From assembly GCF_030867145.1 (NCBI RefSeq), contig NC_134436.1:3286001-3350000 (forward strand): DNA of 64,000 nucleotides, written 5' to 3'. The stretch is from Opisthocomus hoazin. Its lineage: Eukaryota; Chordata; Aves; Opisthocomiformes; Opisthocomidae. The number at the start of each line of letters is the position of its first letter. Within the stretch, counting starts at the first letter, position 1. Of the stretch, positions 38,801 through 48,841 are shown in pieces. The notes beneath the pieces were generated by a model. The model was given only the letters and a program-made list of their open reading frames with translations, had not been told where the DNA came from and did not search any database. Made by a program: the position numbers and the translations under genes.

Positions 38801-40368
38801 CTATTCTTCTTCTTATTATTATTATCACAAACAATTTCAGTTTGGAGAACACACCTGGACAGATTAGTGTTCTGACAGATCTGCGTTTCCCTACCCTAGG
38901 CTTCAACCAGAGCACGCGAGCACGCACGCTGGCGAGGAGGCTGGGATGGGGAGGGAAGGGCACGGCTAGGCTCGCCAGGTATGTAGCCAGTAATAACTAG
39001 CACCGCAGCTACATGGAAATCCGTTACAGACACACACCAGCTTGGCTTTCACTTTTAAACAGAACTCCGAACCCCACGGCTCAGCAGGATTACTCTGCAA
39101 TTGCGTCGCACTGATTTCTAACAGGCCTACAGAAGTTAACGGCACTGGCAGGGATCAAAGCATTGGTTCGGACCTCTCACAAGTTTAGGAGACAGTGCTA
39201 GTGCCAGTGGCGACACGGAAAGACTTGCTACCTGCTGTCCAAAAACAGGTTGACTGGAAACCGCTGCACGTCAGCTTATAGTACTTTAAGTACACAGAAT
39301 AAAAAAAAATATATTATGAACAATACAAGTACATCTCATATACACAATAATGACAATACGCCTACTCAGCTGTAAACCAAACAGGTGCAGAAAAAAATAT
39401 TACGGGAGGAAATTCTTTACGTTTTTTTTCTCTCTCTCTCTTTTTTTTTCTTTTCCTCTTTTCTTTTTTTTTTTTTTTTACTATTTGAATAACTTTGGTT
39501 CAAACGTAAAAATCACAAGTTAGCAAATTTCATTTAAATGCCTTTTTTAATAATTTTTCTTCATGTTCACAGAAGTTTCACTGACCATTTTTATATGTTT
39601 AAGGTCCAGATGCAATGCATATTGTATAAAAGAGAGCACTTATTGTTTACCTTGCATGAATTAAACCTACGTACCTTTTAACTCTACAAACTTCTGCATA
39701 ACATTTAGACAAAGCTCAGACACACAGCATGCCTAGCCCTCATATATATATACACATCTCTAATCACAGGTATATAGGGTGTCAAATATAACTATAGTAA
39801 CCTCCATGTAAGGTTCGAAATTTGGTAACAAAATGAGAAGAAAAAACTAAAAATATTATTTTACGTGTTCTAAAATATCTCTTTTTTTTTTTGTGCTAAA
39901 GTCAAATGTTAGCTCAACATGAAAAGGACTTTTTTTTATATAATTCAGCAATATTATAATCTTGACCATTTTTGCAAACACTTTTAATAATAATAGCTTA
40001 AACGTGTACAAAAGTTCTTGGTTAATTAGGGAAATAAACACTCAGTTCTTTATATTTTTAATCAAGTAGGAAACACAGTTCATATATAATGTTATTACTT
40101 TTTTGACTCTTTTTTTTGTGTGTGTTTTGTTTTGTTTGTTTTTTTTTGTTTTGTTTTAGCAGCTGCTTACTGTTTGATACGGTGGGTAAAGTGGAGGAAC
40201 ATCCAGCGATGGGTGGCAGGTCGCGGGCGCTGCGGCCGGGCGGCGGGGGGCGCCGGGCGGGCGGCGCTGCCGGGGGGGGCGCCGGGCAGAGGGGAGGGCC
40301 TCTCGCCGCCGCCCCCGCCCCCCCTCCCGCCGGCGGCGGGGCCAGTCCGCGTCCCGGGGGGCGGGCGG
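35837..40368 (-). other. PURA: probable PURA 3' UTR
   Basis: This is the sequence immediately 3' of the PURA stop codon on the minus strand. It is GC-rich for the first 170 bases, then abruptly AT-rich with long T and A runs and no coding frame. Minus-strand AATAAA signals (TTTATT on the plus strand) lie at 36,830-36,835 and 35,837-35,842 and could end shorter isoforms. From knowledge of the family, PURA is intronless in its coding part and has a very long 3' UTR, so this assignment is expected. Its distal limit is not certain. Low-complexity blocks inside it are at 38,569-38,606 (GAAAA-type), 38,263-38,282 (A-rich) and 39,421-39,480 (pyrimidine run). Confidence 0.6.
39421..39480. repeat. polypyrimidine tract in probable PURA 3' UTR
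   Basis: About 60 bases almost purely T and C on the plus strand, including a (CT)n core. It reads as a polypurine A/GA tract in the minus-strand transcript. Confidence 0.85.
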
Positions 40369-41316
40369 TCAGTCCTCCTCGGGCTCCTCGGCCTGCAGCA
40401 GGGCGCCGGGCGGCCCGGCGGCGGCGGCGGCGGCGGCGGCCTCGGCCTCGGGGGGCGGCTCGGCCCCGGCGCCCGCGGGGGGGGCGGCGGCGGCGGCGCG
40501 CTTGTCCCGCTGCTTCTCCTGGATCTTCTTCATCTCGTCCGAGTACTTGCAGAAGGTGTGGCCGAACTTGGCCCAGACCTTGTAGGGGACGGTGATGGAG
40601 TTGCGGTAGGTGGGCTTCACCTCGCTCACCCGCATGAAGACGCCGTACTTGTTGGAGCCCACGTCGAAGAAGAAGCGCTTGTTGTCCACAGTCAAGGAGG
40701 TGCCCTCGGGCAGCTCGGCCGGCTCCTCCTCCACCCCGTAGTCGTCGATGAGCTTGGCCAGGGCGTCGCGGAACTCGATCAGGCCCTGGGCCGGCAGGGC
40801 GATGGTCTGGCCCTGCGTGGAGCCCAGCCCCGGGCCACGGTTGACGGTCTGGCGGACGCGGAGGAAGCGCCCGCGCTGGTTCTCCTTCAGATCCATGTAG
40901 TACTTGCGGTTCTCCCGCACCAGGAACTCGCTCTTGAGCGCCCGCCGGGGCTCGTCGGCCGCCTGCGCCAGCTCGGGGGGCTGGCTGGGCCCCAGCTGGG
41001 CATAGTGCTCGATGAAGTCGCCCAGGTAGTCGCGGAACTCGACGGCCACCGACATGGAGAGGGTCAGGCGGCTCTTGTTGCCGCCCGCCCCCACCTCGGC
41101 GATCTTGAGGAAGCGGCCCTTGGCGTTCTGCTTCACGTCCAGGTAGAAGCGCTTGTTCTGGATGTCCACCCGCTTGGAGGCCAGCTCCTGCGTCTCGTGC
41201 TGCAGGCCGCCGCCCGGGCCGCCGCCGCCGCCGCCGCCGCCCGAGCCCGGCCCCCCGGCGCCCGCCGCGCCCCCGCCGCCGCCGCCCTGCTCGCTGCCGC
41301 TGTCTCTGTCCGCCAT
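40369..41316 (-). CDS. PURA: transcriptional activator protein Pur-alpha
   Basis: Single-exon gene of 315 residues. Pur-alpha is a sequence-selective single-stranded DNA and RNA binding protein (purine-rich GGN repeats) acting in transcription, replication and neuronal mRNA transport. It starts [10 protein letters not shown], the PURA rather than PURB N-terminus. ATG is at 41316-41314 with A at -3 and G at +4. The order is a Gly-rich tail (about 11-37), PUR repeat I (about 42-107, with [10 protein letters not shown] and [10 protein letters not shown]), PUR II (about 124-194, [17 protein letters not shown]), and PUR III (about 203-268, [20 protein letters not shown]), the dimerising repeat. 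The acidic end is EEPEED. The core is nearly identical to mammalian Pur-alpha. The C-terminal linker differs: where mammals have a Gln-rich stretch, this copy has Ala/Pro/Glu low complexity including a nine-Ala tract followed by GPPGALLQ. The stop is TGA at 40371-40369. The reading is certain; only the homopolymer lengths may vary. Confidence 0.97.
   Translation of the reverse strand: MADRDSGSEQGGGGGGAAGAGGPGSGGGGGGGGPGGGLQHETQELASKRVDIQNKRFYLDVKQNAKGRFLKIAEVGAGGNKSRLTLSMSVAVEFRDYLGDFIEHYAQLGPSQPPELAQAADEPRRALKSEFLVRENRKYYMDLKENQRGRFLRVRQTVNRGPGLGSTQGQTIALPAQGLIEFRDALAKLIDDYGVEEEPAELPEGTSLTVDNKRFFFDVGSNKYGVFMRVSEVKPTYRNSITVPYKVWAKFGHTFCKYSDEMKKIQEKQRDKRAAAAAPPAGAGAEPPPEAEAAAAAAAAGPPGALLQAEEPEED
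40421..40442 (-). repeat. GCC/GCG trinucleotide run coding poly-Ala
   Basis: A GGC-type run on the plus strand that codes for the Ala tract at residues 292-300 of Pur-alpha. It is a pure short tandem trinucleotide repeat inside a coding exon, so its length may be polymorphic. Confidence 0.8.
41219..41242 (-). repeat. GGC trinucleotide run coding poly-Gly
   Basis: Tandem GCC units on the plus strand (GGC on the coding strand) encode the Gly run at about residues 26-33 of Pur-alpha. The N-terminal Gly tail is known to vary in length between species. Confidence 0.8.
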
Positions 41317-41600
41317 GATGCCGCCGCCCGCCGCCGCCGCTCGGCCTCGGCCGCCGCTTCTTGCCCGGCGCCCCCCCGCGCCGCCGCCCGCGCCGCCGCC
41401 GCCGCCTCCTCCTCCGCCGCCGCCGCCGCCGCCTCCTCCTCGGCCGCCCCCGGCCGCCGCCCGCCGCCGCCGCCGCTCCGCCCGCCGCCGCCGCCGCTGC
41501 TGCAACAGCCCCCGCGGCCACCAGCCGGCCGCTCTCGCGAGATCTGCGGGAGCGAGGAGAGGGCGCGGGAAGGCGGCAGAGAGCGGCCCCCAATGCCGGC
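41317..41600 (-). promoter_or_regulatory. PURA: PURA 5' UTR with CGG/GGC arrays
   Basis: This sequence directly upstream of the start codon is dominated by interrupted CGG/GGC repeats in the mRNA sense. The clearest runs, as GCC on the plus strand, are about 41391-41406, 41414-41432, 41454-41476 and 41481-41498. The PURA frame has no stop for 141 codons upstream of the ATG, but there is no in-frame ATG there (the outermost start-like codon is GTG at 41739), so the ATG at 41316 is kept. Where the transcript begins, and whether a 5' UTR intron exists, is unknown. Confidence 0.55.
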
Positions 41601-41761
41601 CGCCCCGCCGCGCCGGGCAGCAGCGCCGCGCCGCCGGGCGGCCGCGCCGCGCACCGCCATCCGCCGCCCCCCCGGGCGGGGGCGGGCTGCGTGTCCCGCG
41701 TGTCCCTTCCCCCCCGCGACCCGTGCCGTGCACCCCCACCCCCCCCCGGGCATCAGCGGCT

Positions 41762-41854
41762 CCCGGCGGCGCTTCCCGGTCCCGCCAGCCGCCCCCGGGG
41801 GGCGGGAGCCCGGTTCACCGGGAGCGGCTGGCGGGACCGGGAAGCGCCGCCGGG
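41762..41854. repeat. perfect 31-bp inverted repeat
   Basis: The left arm at 41762-41792 and right arm at 41824-41854 are exact reverse complements over 31 bases, separated by a 31-base spacer. The spacer itself can form a small hairpin (CCCGG-TTCA-CCGGG at about 41809-41822). The arms are over 80% G+C. The element lies about 450 bp upstream of the PURA start codon, inside the CpG island. Confidence 0.95.
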
Positions 41855-41900
41855 CTCCTCATGGCGGGGAGCACCGGACGGATGCCCTCCGAGCATCCCC

Positions 41901-44900
41901 GTGGCAAGGTGGCCGGTGTGCTTTTTGGTAAACTGCCGCTTTGTGGTGGGTTTTTGGTGGCTCTCCTGCTTTCGAGGGGATCCCTTGGCTTCCGGCCCTT
42001 GCTGCCAAAGCCGGAATCCCAAATCCCGGAATCCCCAGCCGGCTCCAGCCCCAGTAAGGATGCTTTCTCCCGGTGCCGCCGGACGGGAAGCAAACTGGCG
42101 AGCTGGGTTTGGCTGAAAGTCCCTTCGCTGCCTTCTTCTTCTTCTTCCCTGCTTCCAGGACGGCATTTCTGGCTTGCATGAAGGGCATCAGTTCTACCTT
42201 GAGCATCCCCAAAAAACCGCAAGGGTGGCACGCAAAGCAGCCGCGCTACGAGGCAGATTTCATGCTGGCCCCGCGGGATGTGCTCTGTGCTGGTGGAAAT
42301 AACGTGTGCATTCATTGAGGAGAAAGAGACTAAATTGCGAAGACACCCGCGTGTCTTAGATGTTGCTTAGATGTCATGGGAGGAACGCTCAGTCTGCCCC
42401 ATCGTTATGATTAAAGCCTTTGTTATTAGTGGGAAACAACAACATAAACAGAGAGGAAACCAGTTTTAATACAGAAGCAATGTTCTGCAGCTGCAGTGAG
42501 CTGCAGCTTGCAAGCTGTCAGCAGCCCTATGTCAGCTGGCAGAAATGCCCTGAACGCCCAGGACCCACCGTGCTACGTGGATGCTACATTTGATTTTCAG
42601 CCCGCCCCAACGTGAGACCTCTCCCGGTGGGTGCTCGGCGTGGGAACTGTGCAGCCAGGCCGGCATCGCAGTGCTGCGCCCCTGGGGCAGGCTGACTGCT
42701 GATGTGCTGGCAGTCCCTCTTTCTCTGTTTGCTCTTTTTATCCTGCAGACAAATGACACTGAACAATTTTAACTGAGGCCTAACGATGATGCCTCTTGCT
42801 AATGCCAGCAGATATCCTTACGGAGTCTAAACCGCTGCTTTATTCACACAGGAGTGCTGGTAAGTGTTCCTCTCCTGAGGAAGCGCATTTGGTGAAAGCC
42901 TGGCACCCAGGAAGCATGTGGCTGCTCTGTCCCTGACCACGGTGGGGTGAGAATTGCTGGTGGTGATGAGGCTGATCAAGCAAAACCAGCAGCAGAGGCT
43001 GTTTCCCCCCCCCAGTGCAGGGCAGTGTTATTGCTTTCGGGTGGATGCACTCCAGGTGGATGCTGGTGATCCTGGGAACAGACCTGCCAACGTTTCTCCT
43101 ATGGTGGGATGGTGTTGGTGGGACCCTGTTTGCTCAGCGTCGTTCTGTGCTGCTAGTCACAGCAAAAACCAAATACTCTGGTCTTGAGTTTGGCTTTAAG
43201 ACAGGCATTCGCTTATTTAAGTAAACAGAACAAAGCAAAAAAATGTGGTTTTTCTTCACAATAGGTAATCTTTTCCAACACAAGCTCTACCGTAGCAGCC
43301 TTTCCAGGCTAGCTGGCTGTGGTTGTGCCGCAGGGACCTGCATCTCTCCGCCTAGTGCTAAAACAAGATAACGTGGCCATGACAAGCCTGGGATGACTGC
43401 TTGAACAAAGCGAGGTGCAAAACCAGATGGACAGAAGTGATGGACAAATGCAGGAGCCAGGGGAATCTCTTCATACCTCATCCAGGTACTGATAACCAAA
43501 GACTGGATGGCGATCTTGCAGGGACCTCCTGGGTCACACACTGCCCTCCCCTGCTGTTGTAGTCGTATCAATATGTCCCCTATGGTTATCAGGCTTCATA
43601 TTGGCTTCTTCCGTGGGTACTGCTGAAACCCTTCCCAGACCTCTTTACTCTGAAAATCGGAAATCTTTTGATACCCAGCCTGAATCAATGGCTTCTTTAC
43701 AGCTCCGCAACTTTTGGCTTGGGCTTTCATAAGTTTTTCTCACGTTTTCTCCACTTCCATGTGTCTCTCAGTAGTGATTATATCCCCTGTTCTGATAGTC
43801 TAAATAAGCCCAAGTTTTGGTAGTTTCCTCTCGTAAGATAAGTCCTTTCTTTGACTGTTGTAGTCGTCCTTTGTTGCACCAGTTTCAGTTCCTCTGACAG
43901 ACAGGGGATAAGGTTTTCAGAGTTATGGCTGGGATTTCAGGTTTAAGATCAATAGGACTTTTGTTTCAAAATCCAGTTTGAAGGGTTTTTAAGAACATAT
44001 CTGATCATTACAGTGAGCATCACAAAGTTTGGAGCACAAGCCTGTTGTTCAGCTACAAAACAACAACTCTGCTGACTCCCAAGAACTTGTACGAACATTT
44101 ATAATCGCAGGAGGGAATCTAAGAGCCATTCAGACAACAGATAAGATCCGTAACAAAAGTGGCTGAGATGCAATTGTTATTGTGCAACTCAAAGAAAAGG
44201 CTGACACACACAGAGGATGTTGCCAAGAAAGATGCATTTGAGTCACTAAGCCGTTCTTCTCCTATCTGCTGTCCAAATTGTCCTGCAGTCTTCCTGGATC
44301 TGTTCAGGCTTAGTTGGGTGATCCACTGGATTAGGGGGTGACTGAGTTTAGACTTGCCATTGGACACAGCTTTTTGCCAGGATGTGTCAGATCTTTGCCT
44401 TGGTCCAGTCCTTGTTCAGCCTTCCCAGCATGGAAAAGGGAACAGTTTCTGGTTCAGAGTATCTCCTGAGCCGTGACAGGACTTGGAGCACTCAAAAGCA
44501 ATCAAAGCAAAGTTGCCATTGCCTTCTCTTGGAGCAGGAGCAATTAGAAGGCAGTTAGAGCTGCGTGGGGATGTCTGAAGTTGTGCAAAGGCTTAGACCA
44601 GCCCCCGGACCAGAGCATGTAACAGGATGGTGAAGGTTTCCTTTGCTTGCCATCTGGGTCTTCCTCAGAGCATGCCTTTGGAGTTCAGCATGGCTTGTGC
44701 ACTGCCTGCGAGGCGTTAGTTGCCCTATGAACAAGCCCCATCGTGTGCAGTGAACAAGAAACTAGCACACCACATATGTAAGTCATTTATGAAGACGGGA
44801 ACGATGAACTGTGCACACAATAGAGTTGCTATTAGGTTTGTCGATCCTAATTAAAAAAATACTTCTCAATGAAAATTATTTATAAAAAGAAATCACAGTG

Positions 44901-46606
44901 ACCATAAATCAAATTATTTGTGAATGGTTTTTAGTCTCCCAGATCAGTTAAAACTCCTGTGTTAGTCACTGGATGTCATCCAAACTACATGCTGAATGAA
45001 TAACATGTCTGCCAAATTTCATTTTTTTTCACCCTCGCCCAGCTTGGCACAGGGCAGTTAAAGTCATTTTTCTAAATATCTTTCAGAACATCAAGCAACT
45101 GTGAAATAACAATGGAAAAGCTTGGCCACAGTTAACTACAGCCCTCCAGTTGTAACCGCTTCTCTCAAAAAAAGTCACTCTGTTTCCTTTATGATCTGTT
45201 TTGGGTGAGCACCAAGGCAGGGTTTCCCCTGTGGGGAGGGGTCACTCTGCCTGCGATGCCACCCCACCAACAACCTGGCTTCCAGGTGTTCAGGAGTGGG
45301 GCACAACTGGATCCATGCTATCCCTGGGTACAGGGTTTGTGTTTTCCTGACCACCTGCTAGAGATGAGCATCCCGAGGACATATCAGCTCTTCCTTGTCC
45401 ATGACTGCAGTTCCTGTGGTGAGCTGTAAAGAAGCCTCTTTGCTGGCTTTTCAAAATAAAAAAAAGGGAGGGGGAGGGAAAGAAGGGAATCAGTGACTGC
45501 ACAATGGCAGAATGAGTTCTTGCTTCTTGTGTCTGTGAAGATAAAGTGCTAATTCTTCTAAGCACCACGTGAAGTTCCATCCAAATGAATTAAGTTTGGG
45601 ATTTTTTTCATGATGGCTTGTTCCAATTATGCAGCGTGCTTTCTCTTCTCCGTTGACTGCCCCTTGACTTCTCAGCAAGTTGGCTTACCCCTCATCTGTT
45701 CTTTCTTCTTCTGACCTTGGAGGATTCTGCGGTTTCATCACATGCAGAGAGGGATGATCCTTGCCGGTTCTTGGTTCCCAATGAAATTAGAGAGAAGTAT
45801 GGTTCTTCATCTCCCCACATAATGTAGTAAGTGGCTGCTGTACTGTTGAAAACCAGGACTAAATGGCCAACAAATTCTAATCTTGCTGGTTTTCAGTGAC
45901 TGAGATTTATAAAACGAGGGTGCTCTGCTCCTTGCCTCCTCAGGAGGAGTAAGGGTTAAAGCACAGTATCACATAGAGTGGTTAGCAAAGTTTATGCAAC
46001 CCCTAAATGTGACCGTGCCCTGGTGCAGTGCCAGCAGACCTATCTCCAGATGGACCAGGGCTACGTTCACATTGCTTTACAAAAGCCTGCCACCCAGTAT
46101 CCAGCTTGTTTGTTTGCCTCTAATCGAAGCAGTGCGATGCCTGGCTGGTCCTACTGCTTCCCTTCCCTCCTCCCATGTCCGCGATGTTGGCTGGGAAGGT
46201 GCTCTGTCCCCAGGGGTGGACAGGAGGAAGGGCACAGCTGGCTTGGTGGGACAGCTGGCTCTGGCTCCTGGTGCACCAGCTGGCTCATCCTGTTATCAGG
46301 ATGAAGGCTCTCTTCTGTTTTTTTCTCTGTGATTCCTGTTGTTCTCGTACTACCTTGCTGGTGTCTCCAGAGCTATGGCCAACTGCCTGGATGGTCCTGG
46401 GGTGCTGTTCCTACAGCCATGACTCCAGGTCCTTGACTTGCACAGCCATGCAACAAGCCATCTGACAGCCTCTCACTTTGGAAAGTGTGGTCACTAACCT
46501 ATTCAAGAGCAATCCAGCCATTGTGGGTTCCCACAGAAGAATGGTGTGGGAGAAGGCAGAGCTCTCCACGTCGTGTAGAGAGGAGCCTTTGCTCTAGAGA
46601 CTTCCA
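41901..46606. other. no recognisable gene
   Basis: Mixed-composition DNA upstream of PURA. The block 44.8-45.2 kb is AT-rich. No repeat family or coding exon is recognised. Open frames are under 125 codons and lack domains. Confidence 0.45.
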
Positions 46607-46841
46607 GGTATGAGAATGCCTCAGTCCAGACAATCTGATGTGTCTCCTGCAGGCTGGGGGAACTTTCTGGCCTTTTGTAACACCTGGTATGAGAATGCCT
46701 CTGTCCAGACAATCTGATGTGTCTCCTGCAGGCTGGGGAGCTTTCTGGCCTTTTGTAACACCTGGTATGAGAATGCCTCTGTCCAGACAATCTGATGTGT
46801 CTCCTGCAGGCTGGGGAGCTTTCTGGCCTTTTGTAACACCT
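46607..46841. repeat. triplicated 78-bp tandem repeat
   Basis: Three head-to-tail units: 46607-46685 (79 bp), 46686-46763 (78 bp) and 46764-46841 (78 bp). Units 2 and 3 are identical. Unit 1 differs by CAGT for CTGT, one extra G and an A for a G in the GGGGAGC/GGGGGAAC block. Because 78 is divisible by 3, all frames repeat a 26-residue unit, which makes the open frames on both strands here repeat artefacts. Each unit contains a donor-like GGTATGAG and an acceptor-like TGTCTCCTGCAGG. Confidence 0.97.
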
Positions 46842-48299
46842 GGTTTTTGAGGTTAAGACTCCAGCCTCTCCTTGATGCAGTATCTTGCAGGCTGGTGATT
46901 CATTTCCACTATTTTGAACCCAAATCATGGACTAGATCTTTTACAGTCCTTTGAAATATCCTTGGTGTGTTCATGGGTCCAAAGAGCCTCCTGCAGCACT
47001 CAGACAAGCTGTGGAGAGCTATGCAAACCCATCATCTCACCCATTGTTTCTCACCACTTTAGTCTATGGATGGTACCCAGATGCCAGCCCAAAGCTGCTG
47101 ATGTTTTGGGGTGTCTTTCCTCCAGTTTTTTGGTCTGCAGTGTTGTCTTGGTGGGAGTACAGGGCATTAACTTCACACATGTGTGAAGGAAGTCTCCTGT
47201 AATCAGTGCGTGTCCCCAAGTCCTTGCTCTGCTACTGGCCCAGGGCAGCTAGGGATGCGAAGGTGACACACTTCATTTTGTGAAAATGGCTTGCAGTTGA
47301 GCCTGTCTTTCAGCTTCCTGCCTATGCAAGTGGCATTTGACAGGTGGCTGCCCTGTGGAGACCCCTCCCTGACTGGACCATGGTCTGGTGCTGGTATGAA
47401 CATTTCTTCAGGCTCTTCATTGCTGAGTCCACTGGATACTTTGAGACAAATTGTTGAGCCTGGTGGACACTTTGAGAGAGCTGGCACTGGAGGACTGATG
47501 TACTTCGTCCACAGCTCCTGGTCAGAGCTGCCATGATTCATCATGGCTGGGGAGGCGTGAGGAAGGCACCTTTGTGCCCCATGGTGTGCTGCGGCCAGGC
47601 TCCCTGTGGGGCTATTTCATCCACCAGGAACATTTACAGTCAGATTTGCCCTGTTGGCCCTCCATGGCGCTCTGATGAATGCTCCAGGCACCAGCACTGC
47701 AGTGAGTTTGTGGTTTCCTTGCTGTCAGTTCCCAGGCCCTACCACCTTGTCCCGAGCAGCAGGATGTTTCCAGTTCAGGAGTCAGTCTTCCTCGTGAAAC
47801 TGGGGGTCTCCACATACTGCTTACCACCGCCCTGTTGAGAAGATGCCTCTCCTAGCTCCTAGTGGGCATGGTTCCAATGTGATGCCACACTCGAGCTGGT
47901 AGAGCAGTGGAGTTTAGAGCTCTTGGGGGTCCAAAGCTGAGGCAGGGCTGCCTTCCCACTTCCATCTCTCCGCGCTTTTCAATGGCATGCTCATACACAC
48001 AGCAAATGTAGAAGAAATCTGTCAATCAAGATCATCATTTGTGGTGTCAAAGTTGGTGGCATTGTGCAGATCATGCAGATAGAGACACACTTTCTCAGCA
48101 TACTTATCCCTCATCCAATGTATTTCTTAGCAAAGTACCAGCCAAAATACTCCCTCAGGGCAACTGGGATTTACTGCAGGTGGCAGAGCTGGGCAGTAAC
48201 CCTGTCTGCCCTGACCTCCTCAGGTCCCTTATTGCACCCAGCCTGGTTCACAGGGAGCAAGGTTGCTCATGAAGCTGGGGCAAAGGGAAAACAGTGGAG
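46842..48299. other. no recognisable gene
   Basis: Single-copy-looking sequence between the tandem repeat and the nested CR1. Several 60-110-codon frames on both strands have no recognised domain. An old, unrecognised repeat cannot be excluded. Confidence 0.4.
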
Positions 48300-48407
48300 T
48301 TGTCTTAAGTAGGACCAAAACCATGGACTTCAGGAGAGCTAACTTTGGCCTCTTCAAGGACCTACTTAGAGGAATCCTGTGGGTCAGGGCTCTAGAAGGT
48401 AGGGGGG

Positions 48408-48841
48408 TTGCTATTTAATCATCGCTTCCTCCATGCTCAGGAGCAGTGCATCCCCCTGAGCAAGAAATCTAGCACAGGAGGCAGAAGACCTGCATGTATG
48501 AGCAAGAAGCTTCTAGCACAACTCAGACAGAAGAGAAAGGTCTATGGAATGTGGAAAGAGGGACAGACCACTTGGGAGGAATACAGGAACATTGTCAGAG
48601 CGTGCAGGGAAGCAACGAGGAAGAAGGCTAAGGTCCACCTGGAATTAAATCTGGCAAGGGATGTCAAAGACAACAAGAAGGGCTTTTTCAAGTATGTCAG
48701 CAGCAAATGGAAGACTAAGGAAGATGTGGGGCTGCTGCTGAATGAGGTGGGTGCCCTGGTGATGGAGGATACAGAGAAGGCAGAGTTACTGAATGCCTAC
48801 TTTGCCTCAGTCTTCACTGCTAAGGCCGGCCCTCAGGATTC
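48408..48841 (+). pseudogene. CR1 ORF2 fragment, linker before RT domain
   Basis: An intact frame encodes the basic, helical region preceding the CR1 reverse transcriptase. It includes LLAQLRQKRKVYGMWKEGQ, then a segment rich in Lys and Glu, then FFKYVSSKWKTKEDVGLLLN. The frame runs straight into the LTR, so translation would read a few retroviral codons and stop. The matching downstream part of the protein starts at 55,484. Confidence 0.9.
48837..48841 (+). repeat. target-site duplication GATTC, left copy
   Basis: Directly abuts the 5' LTR. The same five bases abut the 3' LTR at 55479-55483. Removing the provirus and one copy rejoins a continuous CR1 ORF2 frame. Confidence 0.95.

Larger units (their letters stand above)
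40200..41900. promoter_or_regulatory. CpG island covering PURA and its promoter
   Basis: Extremely G+C- and CpG-rich from about 40.2 to 41.9 kb, in sharp contrast to the AT-rich DNA on its left and average DNA on its right. It spans the whole PURA coding exon, the 5' UTR and the presumed promoter. No TATA box is evident upstream of the start codon, as is usual for CpG-island promoters. The transcription start cannot be fixed from the sequence. The composition creates long spurious open frames on both strands. Confidence 0.85.
48300..48841 (+). mobile_element. CR1 LINE, 5' segment of a split copy
   Basis: First part of a CR1 copy that resumes at 55,479 after the provirus. Recognisable CR1 sequence begins about 48,300-48,320 (ACCATGGACTTCAGGAGAGC). 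From 48,408 to 48,841 the ORF2 frame is open (linker between endonuclease and RT, with the block ASVFTAKAG close to the break). It ends with GATTC (48837-48841), the 5-bp target repeated on the far side of the provirus. The left border is approximate. Confidence 0.9.

Noticed and set aside
40058-41593. 511-codon minus-strand frame overlapping PURA
   Set aside because: It is out of phase with the conserved PURA frame and consists of Arg/Gly/Ala low complexity, so it is a shadow.
41317-41739. N-terminal extension of the PURA frame by 141 codons
   Set aside because: The frame is open but has no in-frame ATG (the start-like codon is GTG). The conserved family N-terminus [10 protein letters not shown] begins at 41316 with a good start context.
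40120-41931. 603-codon open frame on the plus strand antisense to PURA
   Set aside because: It mirrors the GC-rich PURA exon and CpG island, is extreme in Ala/Arg/Pro/Gly/Leu, and begins in AT-rich UTR sequence. It is a composition artefact.
46503-46928. 26-residue repeat proteins in several frames
   Set aside because: They result from the 78-bp tandem repeat being a multiple of three. Both strands are open, so there is no reason to prefer a coding reading.
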